Notes under the pieces: generated by a model | Databases searched by the model: none | Told to the model about the DNA's origin: nothing | Seen by the model: only the letters and a program-made list of their open reading frames with translations | Shown: piece by piece, positions 56,201 through 64,000 of the stretch | Position numbering within the stretch: position 1 is the stretch's first letter | How the letters are laid out: each line of letters begins with the position of its first letter | NCBI GenBank assembly: GCA_964019055.1 | Contig: OZ025213.1 | Location: 6,498,472-6,562,471, forward strand | Direction of reading: 5' to 3' | Length of the DNA stretch: 64,000 bases | Source: Anthopleura xanthogrammica | Lineage: Eukaryota > Cnidaria > Anthozoa > Actiniaria > Actiniidae | Made by a program: the position numbers and the translations under genes

Positions 56201-59200
56201 TTCATCATAGAAATCTGATATCCTTTTCCGTCGTTTTCGGCGGAAAAACAGACAGTTCGACAGTTAAAACAGATGTGGGAAGTTCCTTGACAATTAAATG
56301 TATTTCTACAGTTGCAGAGAAAATAATCACGTGACCCGATTATCCTTCAATATCTTCTAATGTTTTTGCTTGAATTTGATTTTGCTCAACTTGTTCGTCA
56401 ATTTTTTTTTTCTTATACTTTCAAATTTTTTTCCCACTCACTTGGACATTTTGCCAAATTGCAATTTTCAACTTCCTTGCCGTCCTTTTCTGGACACTCT
56501 TTCCCGCCAAAAGCAGCAGGGGGGTTGGTACAGTTTCGTTGACGTGTCTTTTGTCCTGGACCACATGTTGTGCTACATTCACTCCATGGTTCCCAGTCGG
56601 TCCATGCTCCATCGACTATAAATACAACGATTTAATAAGCACACGAGAATCACAGGAAGGCTAGGTTTAGACCTACTAAAGCTAGTTGATAAATATAAAT
56701 CATTGAACCATTCTCGTAACCAGGCCCTTCTCAGTTTCTGACAAGGGTTTGGGTACGAGAATGGGTTCTGGCCAACTACGTCTCATTGACAAGGAATAAA
56801 GGTTCATCATTAAGTTATGAATGAGTTATTATTACTTACTTGGACAATGATCAGTACAGTCTGTTGCAGTCTCGGTACCATCTCCTTCACAAGGTAAACC
56901 ATTTCTCAGTGGAGCAGGATTGCTACACGTTCTCTTACGCGTTACAACGCCTCCACCACAGGATTTTGAACATGGACTCCAAGCTCCCCATTCAGCCCAG
57001 TTACCATTGACAGGCCAATCTGGAAAAAATAAAAGAATTATAATTAAATAAAAGGAACAGGAACTGATGGCCAATAAAATGTTGATTAACCATCCTGGAA
57101 ACAGAATTTTAAAAAAAATTAGAAATATATATTTTACATATAGGCTTTGGCAACAGAGCTAGGATCCAACACACCATGTGATGCCACTCTTGGGAGTTGA
57201 TTCTTTCATATGTGTAAATATTTTAATAAAAAAACATTTCTCAACGGAATGTACATGTCATGTGGTCTGAAATGGACAATTTGCATACGAAACTAAAGAG
57301 GTCTACTAGTTGAAAGTCTAAGATCGAATTGGAATTTAGAAGTTAGTTGTTAAGAAATACCCAACTTACATACAACATCGATCCCGGAAATCGAGCCCAG
57401 GTTCCATGATTGAAAGGCAGCGATTTATCAACGCCTACTACCCATGTTACCCAACGAAAAAGGAATAAATGGTTTGTAAATGGAGCAGCATGGCACGCAA
57501 AATGACTATTAACTGCAGGGTGTTCTGACACAGATGCGTGAAACGCGAATATCTGGTGGAATAATATTGACAGCGGATAAAATTTTAAAAATGGTGGTGA
57601 GAGTAGTGACACTAAGATGATAAAGGAAGAGGATTATACCTTCACATTCTTGGGTACAGTCCATTTTTGTCTCTTGTTTTGGTCCCACGCAGTTTTTCCC
57701 ATTGTTTTTGGGAGCAGGGTTATCACATACCCTTGTTCGTGTCACTTTAGATCCACCGCAGATCTTATCACACTCTGACCAGGGAGTCCAAGCTCCCCAG
57801 TTACCATCAACTGCACAGAAAGAATAAAACAATTAATGAGAACTGTCTGTCTGAGGACCGAGACGTGATGAAGACTAACTCCATGCAGTTGGCCAAATCC
57901 TAGTCCTCAATAGAGGCGACGATACGGTTTTCGAGTAAGGAGAAGGGGAGGAAGCTAAAGCGAATGAGCTTGGTTAAATAGCCAAAAAGTCGTGGGGCGG
58001 CCTTTTTTGTGGGTGTTGTGGGTGTAAGGGACATGGACAGACATTCCTGAAAAATGAGGTTTGTGTGTGTGTGTGGGAGGGGGGGGGGGGGCTCATTATC
58101 CCCCTCCCTCTCCTCCGTTCCACTTCCCCGGGCAGCTTATGCAATTTCTCTTGGGACTTCTAAATCAAATTAACGGCTTGACAATAAATCTAATGATTCA
58201 AAACGTACCTGGACAGGGTGCTTTTTCATTATCAAAAGTAGTAAAAATCATGCCTTTCAACATGCATTTTTTTCCTCCTTCAGAAGGCACAGGATTCGTA
58301 CATGCTCTTGTTCGAACCTTCTGGTCCCCACCACACATCCCCGTACCGCATCCACTCCACTCCGACCAGGCTGACCAACCTCCGTTTTCTTGTTGCCATG
58401 GTAAAAGAGATAAATAGAGTTAGAAATTCTTTTACTGATCAGTGCAGCAGTTGTTTCAGGGTATCAATAAAATTTGACAATTTTAAACGAAAGTTAAGAC
58501 AAGCACTTGATGAGCAGGAAGTTGTGAAGTTCTAAGAAGGTTGTAAGTAAATAAAGATAAGCAATACCTAAAGCAGTGGCATCTATGAATTTCTGCAGCG
58601 TGGTCTTGTCAGACAGTTTACAGTTACACTTGAAATCATAGACCTCGCCAACTTTTGGCATTGATTCGACGCTAATGATGATCTGTGTGGAAAAAGCGTC
58701 AAGTTTTTAGATCAGCTTACATTACAAAATCTAAAGTGCCTATCAATTTTGACGGTTCAGTTTGAAAATTACTTCTGCATGTAGGGTATAATACGATGAC
58801 ACAGTTTCACAGGATATGGATTTCTCACTTCAGAGATATAAAGGATTAAAATTTCAAAATGCAAATCCGAAAAATAGCAATTCGATATGTGAGTTAGCCG
58901 TGCCCTGACCGCTTTGATCAGCCCAGAAGTTGTTTCCGGGCTCTATCTGTGAGTTAGCCGTGCCCTGACCGCTTTTTTCAGCCCAGAAGTTGTTTCAGTG
59001 TTCAATCTGTGAGTTAGCCGTGCCCTGACCGCCTTGATCAGCCCAGAGGTTGATTCCGGGCTCGATCTGTGAGTTACCGAGCTCTGACTCAGTTGATTAG
59101 CCCATGGTATTTCTTGCCTGCTTGCGTCGTTTCAATTCTCACAAGATATGACTGAGGATACTCATGATTTCGAATCCCATTTTACTTAGTTTCGATTGTG

Positions 59201-62200
59201 ATGCTATTAACACTAGTATCAACGTGCCCTAAAAATCCATATACCTTGTCAAGAAGCCAGTCTTTAAAAGTAACGCCTTTATTGTCCTTCCTGATACTAA
59301 TCTTCTGAATTTTACCAACAAAAGGACCATAGATGGTGATTGTCTTGCCACTAAAGCAAACAAATAACACTTTCAGAATAATAATCACTATGTGAATAAA
59401 ACAAGGCAGATAGAGCAATAGGAAAAGAAAGCAATAACACGGTACCAATAGAGTAAATGACAAGGAAAGGTCGATTGATGAAACACAGTGTTCTTACCAC
59501 CCGGAGGAAAAACTGCTTCCAAGTTTGACTTCCCCAAACTCGCCTTCTTCCCCGACTACTTGTATGTAGGCGCCTGAATTTGTTCCTGAACCTAGCTTGT
59601 CTCCAGAACACACGGTCACCAAATATGTTATTTCTGTTGAGAAAGGTAACGATTAGAACACCAAGGCAACAATTAAAAAGCTTAAAGACAGGGAGAACAA
59701 GAAGTACAAGAAGAACAAGAAGAACAAGAAGAACAAGAGACACAAGAGACACAAGAACAGAAAATAAAATTGTCACAATTGACACAAGTTTCAGCCAAAA
59801 GGTTCACCGTATAAAAGCAATTAGAAAAAACCTACTAATGGTCTATCACCAATCGAGCCCTGTGATTGGCTGAGCTACTAGGGGTCTATTAGTGATAGAC
59901 CTCTAGTAGCGAAAAGCGCCGGTTTTGAAAACCAAAAAATATATATTTAAAGCAAAATCCAAAACTTTTTGCATCCATTTATTGGACCGATTAGTAGGTT
60001 TTTACTAAAACAATTAGACCTCTCGCCCTCATGGCCTACGAGTCAATAGCCCATTCGGCCTTCGGCCTCATGGGCTATTGACTCGTAGACCATTCGGACT
60101 CGAGGACTAATTGTTAAGTATACAACTTACTATATTAACGAGGAAGAAGCCTTGTTAAATTCAATTATGATTCCCACGTACAAAGAAATTTTAGATTTAG
60201 TTTCAAGTATACAGCCATTTAAAAATAAAAAAGTTGGTGAAGGTTTTGTTGCTTGTTGCATACCAAGCCCCAAATGCACTATGGGTGATGTGAATCCAAG
60301 CAGCAAAAGGTCAAAACGATACGGAAATGTTTCCAAACTTTGTCTGCAGGTTTTCCCAGCATATTTTATTTTGTGCTGCATATTAATATGATGCATTTCA
60401 ACCTTGTTAAACAACAAGCAAGATGCAGCATGCAACATGCAAAAACTTTAAACAACCATTTTTTTAAATAGATGTATGCAGCACGTGCACGTAATCGTCT
60501 TTACCTCCGTATTTTGGATTACACTGCAAAGACGCTGTTTCGACCTCCATATGCTTGTAGGCTTTTGTTATGAATCGCATGTCCATCATTCCACCAAGAA
60601 ACGCGAAGGTAATTTTGCCGGCTGCGTCTGTTAAACCTCCGATCACAATATCGTTCCCCCACACCAAATATTTGCCTGGTGGAACATCTTTAATCTTGAT
60701 TGTTTTGTCGCCGTTTACGAAGAGATATGCTTTACCCTGGGTTCCATCGTACTTGGCAGTCACGTGAGTCCACAACCCTGTCACGCGGTAAAAATATATA
60801 AATATTATAGTTGCCGGCATAGGGAACTTTTGCACCGTACAATGTATTACTAGGGAATGTATTTCAGGCCAAAGCAGAAATAGGATAAAAATATCGAAAA
60901 AAAAATCAAATAGTCAGCGACAACCCTTTTCATTCAAGATCAAAATTCTCATTTGGTAGTTTGATAGTTCAAATACTGTAATTTTTTGGCCGTTTTCCGA
61001 ACCGGTCGTTGTTGTACCTTCAATATATAAGATTAGCAGCTACTGCCCGTTTTCCGGAAAACGGTAGGAGCTGGTCTGGATCCGTGGCTGTATTTTGTAT
61101 GAAATACTAGAAAAAATATAACAGAATAAGATGTGTAGGAAAAAATCTCGTTGCTTCACAAAGAAGGGTGTTTTATGGCCCCCTTGTTTGTTCACGCCGT
61201 CACATTACGCACGCAGGCTAACTGCGCAACCAGAGTGAAGCTAGAGAAATCTAACATACCTGAAGGAATGATCTCGTCCGTCTGCATGGTGAAAAGGTTA
61301 TTGTTTTTGGCAGTATCAACCTTCCACCTTAGAATAGAGCTCAACATGTTGGATGCCGGGATCACCTCAAGCAACTGAAGACCTCCACCAGGAGCGGCCG
61401 TCGAGTACACTGTCGTTCGAGGGACAGTTTTACGAACACGAATCCAGGTCATGAATGTCATTTCGCGTTTAGGTAATGGTGTAAGGGACTTGCTACTAAT
61501 TTTGACATGTCCACCATCGAACACGAGCCATAGCCCTTTACAGTCTCCCTCATACTTTGGTGTCGTAACTTTGCCTTCGATCTTGATTATTTTCTGTTCG
61601 ACCAATGTGTCGCTGAACATTTCGTTGTTCAAGATCATTTCTAACAAAAGAAAAGACCAATAAGAATCACGATTGATAAAAATCAATGAATCAAAAAAAA
61701 TTACGGGAAAATACCTAATTTCAAGAAGGTTGTCATATAAAAAATAATTAAAATTACCAAATAGGAATTAATTATTTTTGAAAAACATTATTTCACTGTA
61801 CATGTTTTGAAGTATAGACTGATACTTTTGAGAATATCTTGTTGGTATATTACTAAACATTTAACATCAATCAATCTAGGGGGCTTTAGAATCAAAACGA
61901 AGAAAATATTTCTAATTAATTCTAATTTGTTATTTGTTATTTGATATTTCTATGTGACAACGTTCTTGCAAGTTAGGTGTATCCAAGATGAAACTAAATT
62001 CTGGTTTTAGGGATAAATGAGTTAATTTTTTTGGTGGATATTTATCCTTACGCGATAGCGGATCCAGAATGATTTCAACGGGGTAGCTGTTACCTAGAAA
62101 GCTTCCCCAACATTTTGCATTACTCAGTTATTCTTATTTGTTTAACAAAATGTCGCACTTTGCCTTTAGCTTAGTAGTTGTCCATAATCTATATAGCGAC

Positions 62201-63475
62201 TACCATTCAGTTCTTTAATGTCGATATAATCTTTTGTTTCTTTCATACCTTGTTGCTCTTTGCTTTCTTCCATAGCATTTACATTCGTCGAGCTTTTGAC
62301 TCCGCTGTCTATGAAAATGACAATGACAATGTATTTGATTTAATTTGTGCATATCTATACACATTTATACAATCATTTTGATAAAGATTACACCATGTCT
62401 GTACCTTGACTGACAGAAATACTTTTTACATGATCCGGAATAATAGTGCCAGTACTTCCCGCGGTCACGCCTTCATCGGGCAGCGTCTGATTAGGTTCAA
62501 ATACTAGTCCTTCTTCTGTATAAAGAACACGCGTTCAGAAAAGTTAAGCGATTCGCCTTAGTGGTACGGACAAGCATTACAACCCTCAGGCGGTCAACAC
62601 TGGCTGATTGTATGGTTCAGCTCTTGGACTGTAAACTAAAGGCTTATGAGTAACTAAACTGGTCTCGCTGCAAATTTGGACCAGAGGTGTAGGGAGGGTC
62701 GGAAGGTCTTTTTGCATCTTTTTAACATTGCCGCTATATCATTCGTGCATGGGATGAGGTTGCATGATCATTTGTCGGCATCTAGACCCCCTTAACCCGT
62801 CAATCGGCATTGATTTTGTATGTGCATGGATGAGATCATTCTCCAACATAGAAATAAATATTATTAACAAGCTTCCGTTTATCGAGTGGAAAAAAGACGA
62901 AGATATACCTGTATGAAAGGCTGGTATTCCCTTGCTCATGCCTTTTTCCAATTGGTTATCTGGTAAATGATCACTGCTACCATTACCAACTAGTTCTGGC
63001 CGGCTCAAAAACTGGTCAGTACCAATCCCTTCCTGGAAATTGGTATTGTTGCTAGGCGACTTGGCATTAACGCCATTACTTAACAGGTTGTTCACTTGGT
63101 TACCAGGTAGGACATCATTACTGGAATCTTCGTGGTAATCTTCCTGGTAATCTTCCTGGTTGGTAGGTAGCCTAGCCTCGGAGTCAAATTCCATGTCATT
63201 TTTCGGTCCACTCTCGCGTTCGTCTTCTTGCTGGACCCTTTCCTGGACATCACCCTGCTGTGCGGTTATACTTTGAAAATTATCGTTCTCATCTCTAATC
63301 ACAGCGTCGACACTATCAGTGATAGGATATGAGCCAGCTTCTAATGGTTGTGTGGTCAGCGGTGTCTGTATGGCTCCAGCATCATCAACCATACCATTTG
63401 AATCAAAGTAGTATGAAACAGGAATAAATTGCTTCTTGACATTTGGCTTTCTATGATAACCTCTGTTGCTGCAGA
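41329..63475 (-). CDS. Giant secreted lectin/PLAT/TSP1/discoidin protein, copy B (partial, exons 2-32)
   Basis: Tandem paralogue of copy A, open at the window edge. Exons: 62909-63475, 62405-62515, 61260-61640, 60505-60777, 59498-59633, 59245-59350, 58568-58682, 58209-58388, 57640-57810, 56840-57019, 56442-56615, 55593-55775, 54773-55141, 54106-54315, 53410-53768, 50692-51012, 50119-50357, 49802-49901, 48644-48814, 48246-48383, 47861-47992, 46513-46719, 45845-46000, 45515-45584, 44487-44876, 43670-43812, 43059-43218, 42789-42932, 42027-42290, 41576-41797, 41329-41444. All have GT/AG borders and the same phases as copy A, and no internal stop, so both copies look functional. Length differs only by whole codons: exon 2 is 114 nt shorter, exon 3 +6, exon 16 -3, exons 21 and 22 +3 each. 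Exon 1 (signal peptide) lies beyond base 64000; with it the protein would be 2178 aa if exon 1 is unchanged. Confidence 0.85.
41576..42290 (-). CDS. Copy B exons 30-31: discoidin domain
   Basis: Exons 42027-42290 and 41576-41797. All landmark strands of copy A are kept ([35 protein letters not shown]). Differences sit mostly in surface loops ([16 protein letters not shown] against [16 protein letters not shown]). Confidence 0.85.
42556..42830 (-). repeat. Array of exon-29-end copies with decoy donors (copy B)
   Basis: At least three diverged copies of GTACATAGTTATCGCACAC, TTCAGTCTAGGATCA and CCCATCA-CCTTCTGTAGCACC follow the true exon end; two retain a CTCAGATCTTACCTTGTAC block identical to the exon-intron junction. 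Longer and more irregular than in copy A. Confidence 0.7.
42789..42932 (-). CDS. Copy B exon 29: Pro/acidic linker
   Basis: 144-nt exon, 1-1 phase, essentially the same protein as copy A ([19 protein letters not shown]). The last codons and donor lie at the edge of the array of duplicated exon ends. Confidence 0.8.
43059..43812 (-). CDS. Copy B exons 27-28: ricin-B-like segment
   Basis: Exons 43670-43812 and 43059-43218. Motifs [20 protein letters not shown] and [11 protein letters not shown] match copy A. The intervening intron keeps the conserved middle stretch but has no inverted arms. Confidence 0.72.
44232..44360. repeat. (TGGTC)n pentanucleotide array, copy B
   Basis: About 22 units of TGGTC ending in TATGG variants, flanked on both sides by the same sequence that flanks (TGTGT)n in copy A. 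Flanking direct repeats of about 30 bp (ACCAC-TGGTGTGATCAAGGT) are also present. Long frames across it are artefacts. Confidence 0.95.
44487..44876 (-). CDS. Copy B exon 26: helical segment
   Basis: 390 nt, 1-1 phase. Changes from copy A are confined to the first third (for example MHDVIFKD against IHDVLLKD); the rest is identical at the DNA level, continuing into the intron. Confidence 0.75.
45110..45334 (+). other. Conserved antisense ORF in intron 25 (copy B)
   Basis: Counterpart of 14440-14664: the same 74-codon frame survives, with six amino-acid changes seen (for example SELDPE to FELDPE). The frame is open further upstream in copy B (from 45056). Function unknown. Confidence 0.35.
45515..55141 (-). 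CDS. Copy B exons 14-25: beta-rich core of unknown family
   Basis: Exons 54773-55141, 54106-54315, 53410-53768, 50692-51012, 50119-50357, 49802-49901, 48644-48814, 48246-48383, 47861-47992, 46513-46719, 45845-46000, 45515-45584. Strand and turn patterns are those of copy A ([37 protein letters not shown]). Exons 18 and 19 are among the more diverged parts: the end of exon 19 reads [10 protein letters not shown] against [10 protein letters not shown]. Cys positions are conserved, including the CGKCKDIVC cluster. The intron after exon 16 holds a 1.87-kb insertion. Confidence 0.75.
46315..46483. repeat. Foldback repeat, ACCACGTGTCATT family, longest copy
   Basis: The inverted ends extend further than in the other copies: GGCGTTACGATAGTTTCCCA, then TTACGGACCACGTGTCAT; right end ACATGGTGGTC-type inverse then AATGGGAAACTATTGTAACGCC. 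It probably shows the true termini of the family. Confidence 0.8.
46945..47385. repeat. About 88-bp minisatellite, five units (copy B)
   Basis: Five units starting GTTGGCCAAGTAGAATCGAG and containing TGCGCAACAAGTTTC and GCAGAGGTTGCGCACAACG. The last unit matches the last unit of copy A (CTTTCCGGCATCGTTTGAAC), so the array expanded or contracted internally. Confidence 0.88.
47459..47635. repeat. Foldback MITE, AATAG termini, 177 bp, copy B only
   Basis: Near-perfect palindrome: AATAGACGATTTTCGAGATG and GCGCGAGCGCTTTCAA, then ATATCGCAGGCGC, mirrored to ...CGTCTATT. Copy A keeps the empty site at about 17730 (GTCAGAATTGGG), so insertion followed the gene duplication. Confidence 0.92.
49139..49345 (+). 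mobile_element. LINE 3' fragment (CR1/L2-like)
   Basis: The plus strand encodes [12 protein letters not shown] then a stop, the usual end of CR1/L2-type reverse transcriptases, followed by TTGTAAAGCGCACTTGAACA and TTGCGCTATATAAATACAG and an (ATTTT)n tail. GCGCTATATAAAT is a common 3' signature of these LINEs. Only about 200 bp remain. Confidence 0.7.
49372..49541. repeat. Foldback MITE, CCTGGTTTTCACTA termini, copy B only
   Basis: Left GCCTGGTTTTCACTACCACG and CAAACACAAGCACAAGC; right inverse GCTTGTGCTTGCGTCGTAGT, GAAAACTAGGC. The middle is made of repeated CTTGTGCTTGCG blocks, with an extra internal copy of GTCGTAGTGAAAAC. Confidence 0.85.
51158..53023. mobile_element. 1.87-kb element with about 150-bp inverted repeats, copy B only
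   Basis: The left arm TCCGGTTTAGACGTCGAAGT..., CAAGAGACCATGA.GGACAGA, GATATCGGTATTCCTCGAAA, GCGTCAGCATGCCCTTGCGC, CTTCCGGTT is present inverted at about 52819-53023. The right arm has an extra 56-bp hairpin (CGAATCTAATGCAAATGA and its inverse). The interior carries a 114-bp tandem duplication and no recognised transposase, so it looks non-autonomous. Copy A lacks it at the same intron position (about 24500). Confidence 0.88.
52111..52338. repeat. 114-bp perfect tandem duplication
   Basis: Two head-to-tail copies of a unit starting ATTCAAACTCTTGTAAAGTC and ending CCTGTGGTCCATGAC; I see no difference between them. It lies inside the 1.87-kb element. An apparent 90-codon minus-strand frame with a duplicated peptide is a by-product. 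Confidence 0.92.
54478..54530. repeat. (GAAAC)n microsatellite
   Basis: Units of AACGA/GAAAC with a few changes, in the copy B intron between exons 14 and 15. Absent from copy A, which has the 330-bp foldback in the same intron. Confidence 0.8.
55593..58388 (-). CDS. Copy B exons 9-13: five TSP1 repeats
   Basis: Exons 58209-58388, 57640-57810, 56840-57019, 56442-56615, 55593-55775, all 1-1 phase and the same lengths as copy A. All W, C and R landmarks are preserved. Small changes: the first begins [11 protein letters not shown] and has [15 protein letters not shown]; the fifth has [10 protein letters not shown] and GEMKRKRKC. The fucosylation motifs in repeats three and four are kept. Confidence 0.92.
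58568..59633 (-). CDS. Copy B exons 6-8: PLAT domain
   Basis: Exons 59498-59633, 59245-59350 and 58568-58682. The frame fixed by phase again gives [21 protein letters not shown] sequence (here ITYLVTVC...), [18 protein letters not shown] and FKDWLLDK. Same exon lengths and phases as copy A. Confidence 0.85.
58880..59105. repeat. About 60-bp minisatellite in intron 7 (copy B)
   Basis: Four units of GTGAGTTAGCCGTGCCCTGA, CCGCTTTGATCAGCCCAGAA, GTTGTTTCCGGGCTC. The units carry a shared CCGC insertion absent from copy A's array, showing that the arrays evolved separately after duplication. Confidence 0.85.
59823..60113. repeat. Two foldbacks in copy B intron 5
   Basis: 59825-60006 has ends AACCTACTAATGG and CCGATTAGTAGGTTTTTAC plus an inner GGTCTATCAC/GTGATAGACC hairpin. 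60011-60113 is a strong palindrome (CAATTAGACCTCTCG, TACGAGTCAATAGCCCAT, then the mirror ATGGGCTATTGACTCGTA). Neither is present in copy A. Confidence 0.8.
60505..61640 (-). CDS. Copy B exons 4-5: ConA/LamG-like lectin domain
   Basis: Exons 61260-61640 and 60505-60777. Exon 4 is nearly identical to copy A; exon 5 differs mostly near its end ([19 protein letters not shown] against [19 protein letters not shown]), keeping the final Cys. Confidence 0.88.
62405..62515 (-). CDS. Copy B exon 3: short linker
   Basis: 111 nt. It includes two extra codons (HVKSISVSQ against HVGSVSQ) before the shared donor CAAG|GTACAG. Reading on past this donor meets a stop after GTDMV and an approximately 80-bp insertion, so the second donor available in copy A is not usable here. 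Confidence 0.65.
62909..63475 (-). CDS. Copy B exon 2: acidic Asn/Gln-rich region
   Basis: 567 nt, 1-1 phase. It starts [15 protein letters not shown] and contains one copy of the [12 protein letters not shown]...DNQLEKG unit and a local [12 protein letters not shown] expansion not in copy A. It also has [10 protein letters not shown] in place of a shorter Ala/Ser stretch. Low complexity, likely disordered. Confidence 0.8.
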
Positions 63476-64000
63476 CTGTAAGAAAACATAAAAATTAATA
63501 GATATTAAAACATAAGCGCATACGTGAACTTTCCTCGAGATCCTTAGCTTGATGACCCTTTTTGATGCCCCATCGGGCCGAGGTTCCATGAGCAGAAGGA
63601 AGAATAAACTCCGGGGAAAAATAACCGTTTAAAAGTGGAAGATAAAATCGATTATTTTTTTAATCGCCGAAATTAAACCCTTCGATTCGATATTTCGTTA
63701 ATTATTGGTTTACGTTGGTTTTAGTGATTTTTTTTTTGGCGGGAAAATAGACGCGTGCGCCACTCTTACAAGACGCATGCGCAGATAATTGCAGTGCGAC
63801 AAAAAGGAAAAAAAATGGAATAAAAAAGGTAGGAAAGAAAGAAACCGTTACTAAAAAGCCGTAAAACAGAATTGGTATTTTTCTAGTCTTAAAAGACTAA
63901 AAAAGAATAAGACGGGAAAAAACCATGAGTAAGCCACCAGAAATAAGATGAATAATTAATTCGAAATCTGGTTTCAAATTGTGATGATTGATTTATCAAA
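63476..64000. other. Start of copy B intron 1
   Basis: Matches copy A 36516-37040 closely (shared GACGCGTGCGCCACTCTTA and GTAAGCCACCA stretches). No exon is present before the window ends; by analogy, the signal-peptide exon should lie about 1.1 kb further on. Confidence 0.6.

Noticed and set aside
1..64000. tRNA, rRNA or other structured RNA genes
   Set aside because: I saw no cloverleaf with conserved T-loop and no rRNA core sequence; the many hairpins are foldback elements with terminal arms. A covariance-model scan would settle it.

Overview
This window looks like AT-rich nuclear DNA of a marine invertebrate, most likely an anthozoan cnidarian (coral or sea anemone). The evidence is GT-AG introns, one very large secreted lectin/TSP1/PLAT protein gene, an intronless class A GPCR, truncated LINE tails and an unusual density of small foldback (MITE-like) elements. 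The taxon is inferred; no marker gene fixes it.

All supported genes lie on the minus strand. At 2117-3235 there is an intronless gene for a predicted myristoylated, Ser-rich, low-complexity protein. At 4155-5135 there is an intronless rhodopsin-family GPCR. The rest of the window is dominated by a head-to-tail tandem duplication of one giant gene. Copy A (9542-38156) is complete: I could thread 32 exons with consensus splice sites and matching phases into one open frame of 6642 nt (2213 aa plus stop). Copy B (41329-63475) retains exons 2-32, all open and in the same phases; its signal-peptide exon lies beyond base 64000.

The encoded protein runs: signal peptide; acidic Asn/Gln/Ser-rich N-terminus; concanavalin A/LamG-like lectin fold; PLAT domain split over three exons; five TSP1 repeats; about 820 residues of beta-rich sequence I do not recognise; a helical segment; a ricin-B-like piece; a Pro/acidic linker; an F5/8-type C (discoidin) domain; and a short basic tail. 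The extracellular modules are mostly on 1-1 phase exons while the unknown middle is mostly phase 0, which suggests that shuffled modules were added around an older core. A secreted, glycan- or matrix-binding role is inferred.

Comparing the two copies turns the window into a natural experiment. Introns differ by many foldback insertions, and two give filled/empty site pairs. Minisatellite copy number differs (three against five units of about 88 bp), and one intron carries two different pentanucleotide repeats at the same place. A 316-bp stretch covering intron and exon is identical in the two copies, unlike its surroundings, suggesting recent gene conversion. The 3.2 kb between the copies holds a 799-bp inverted-repeat element and a LINE-like tail.
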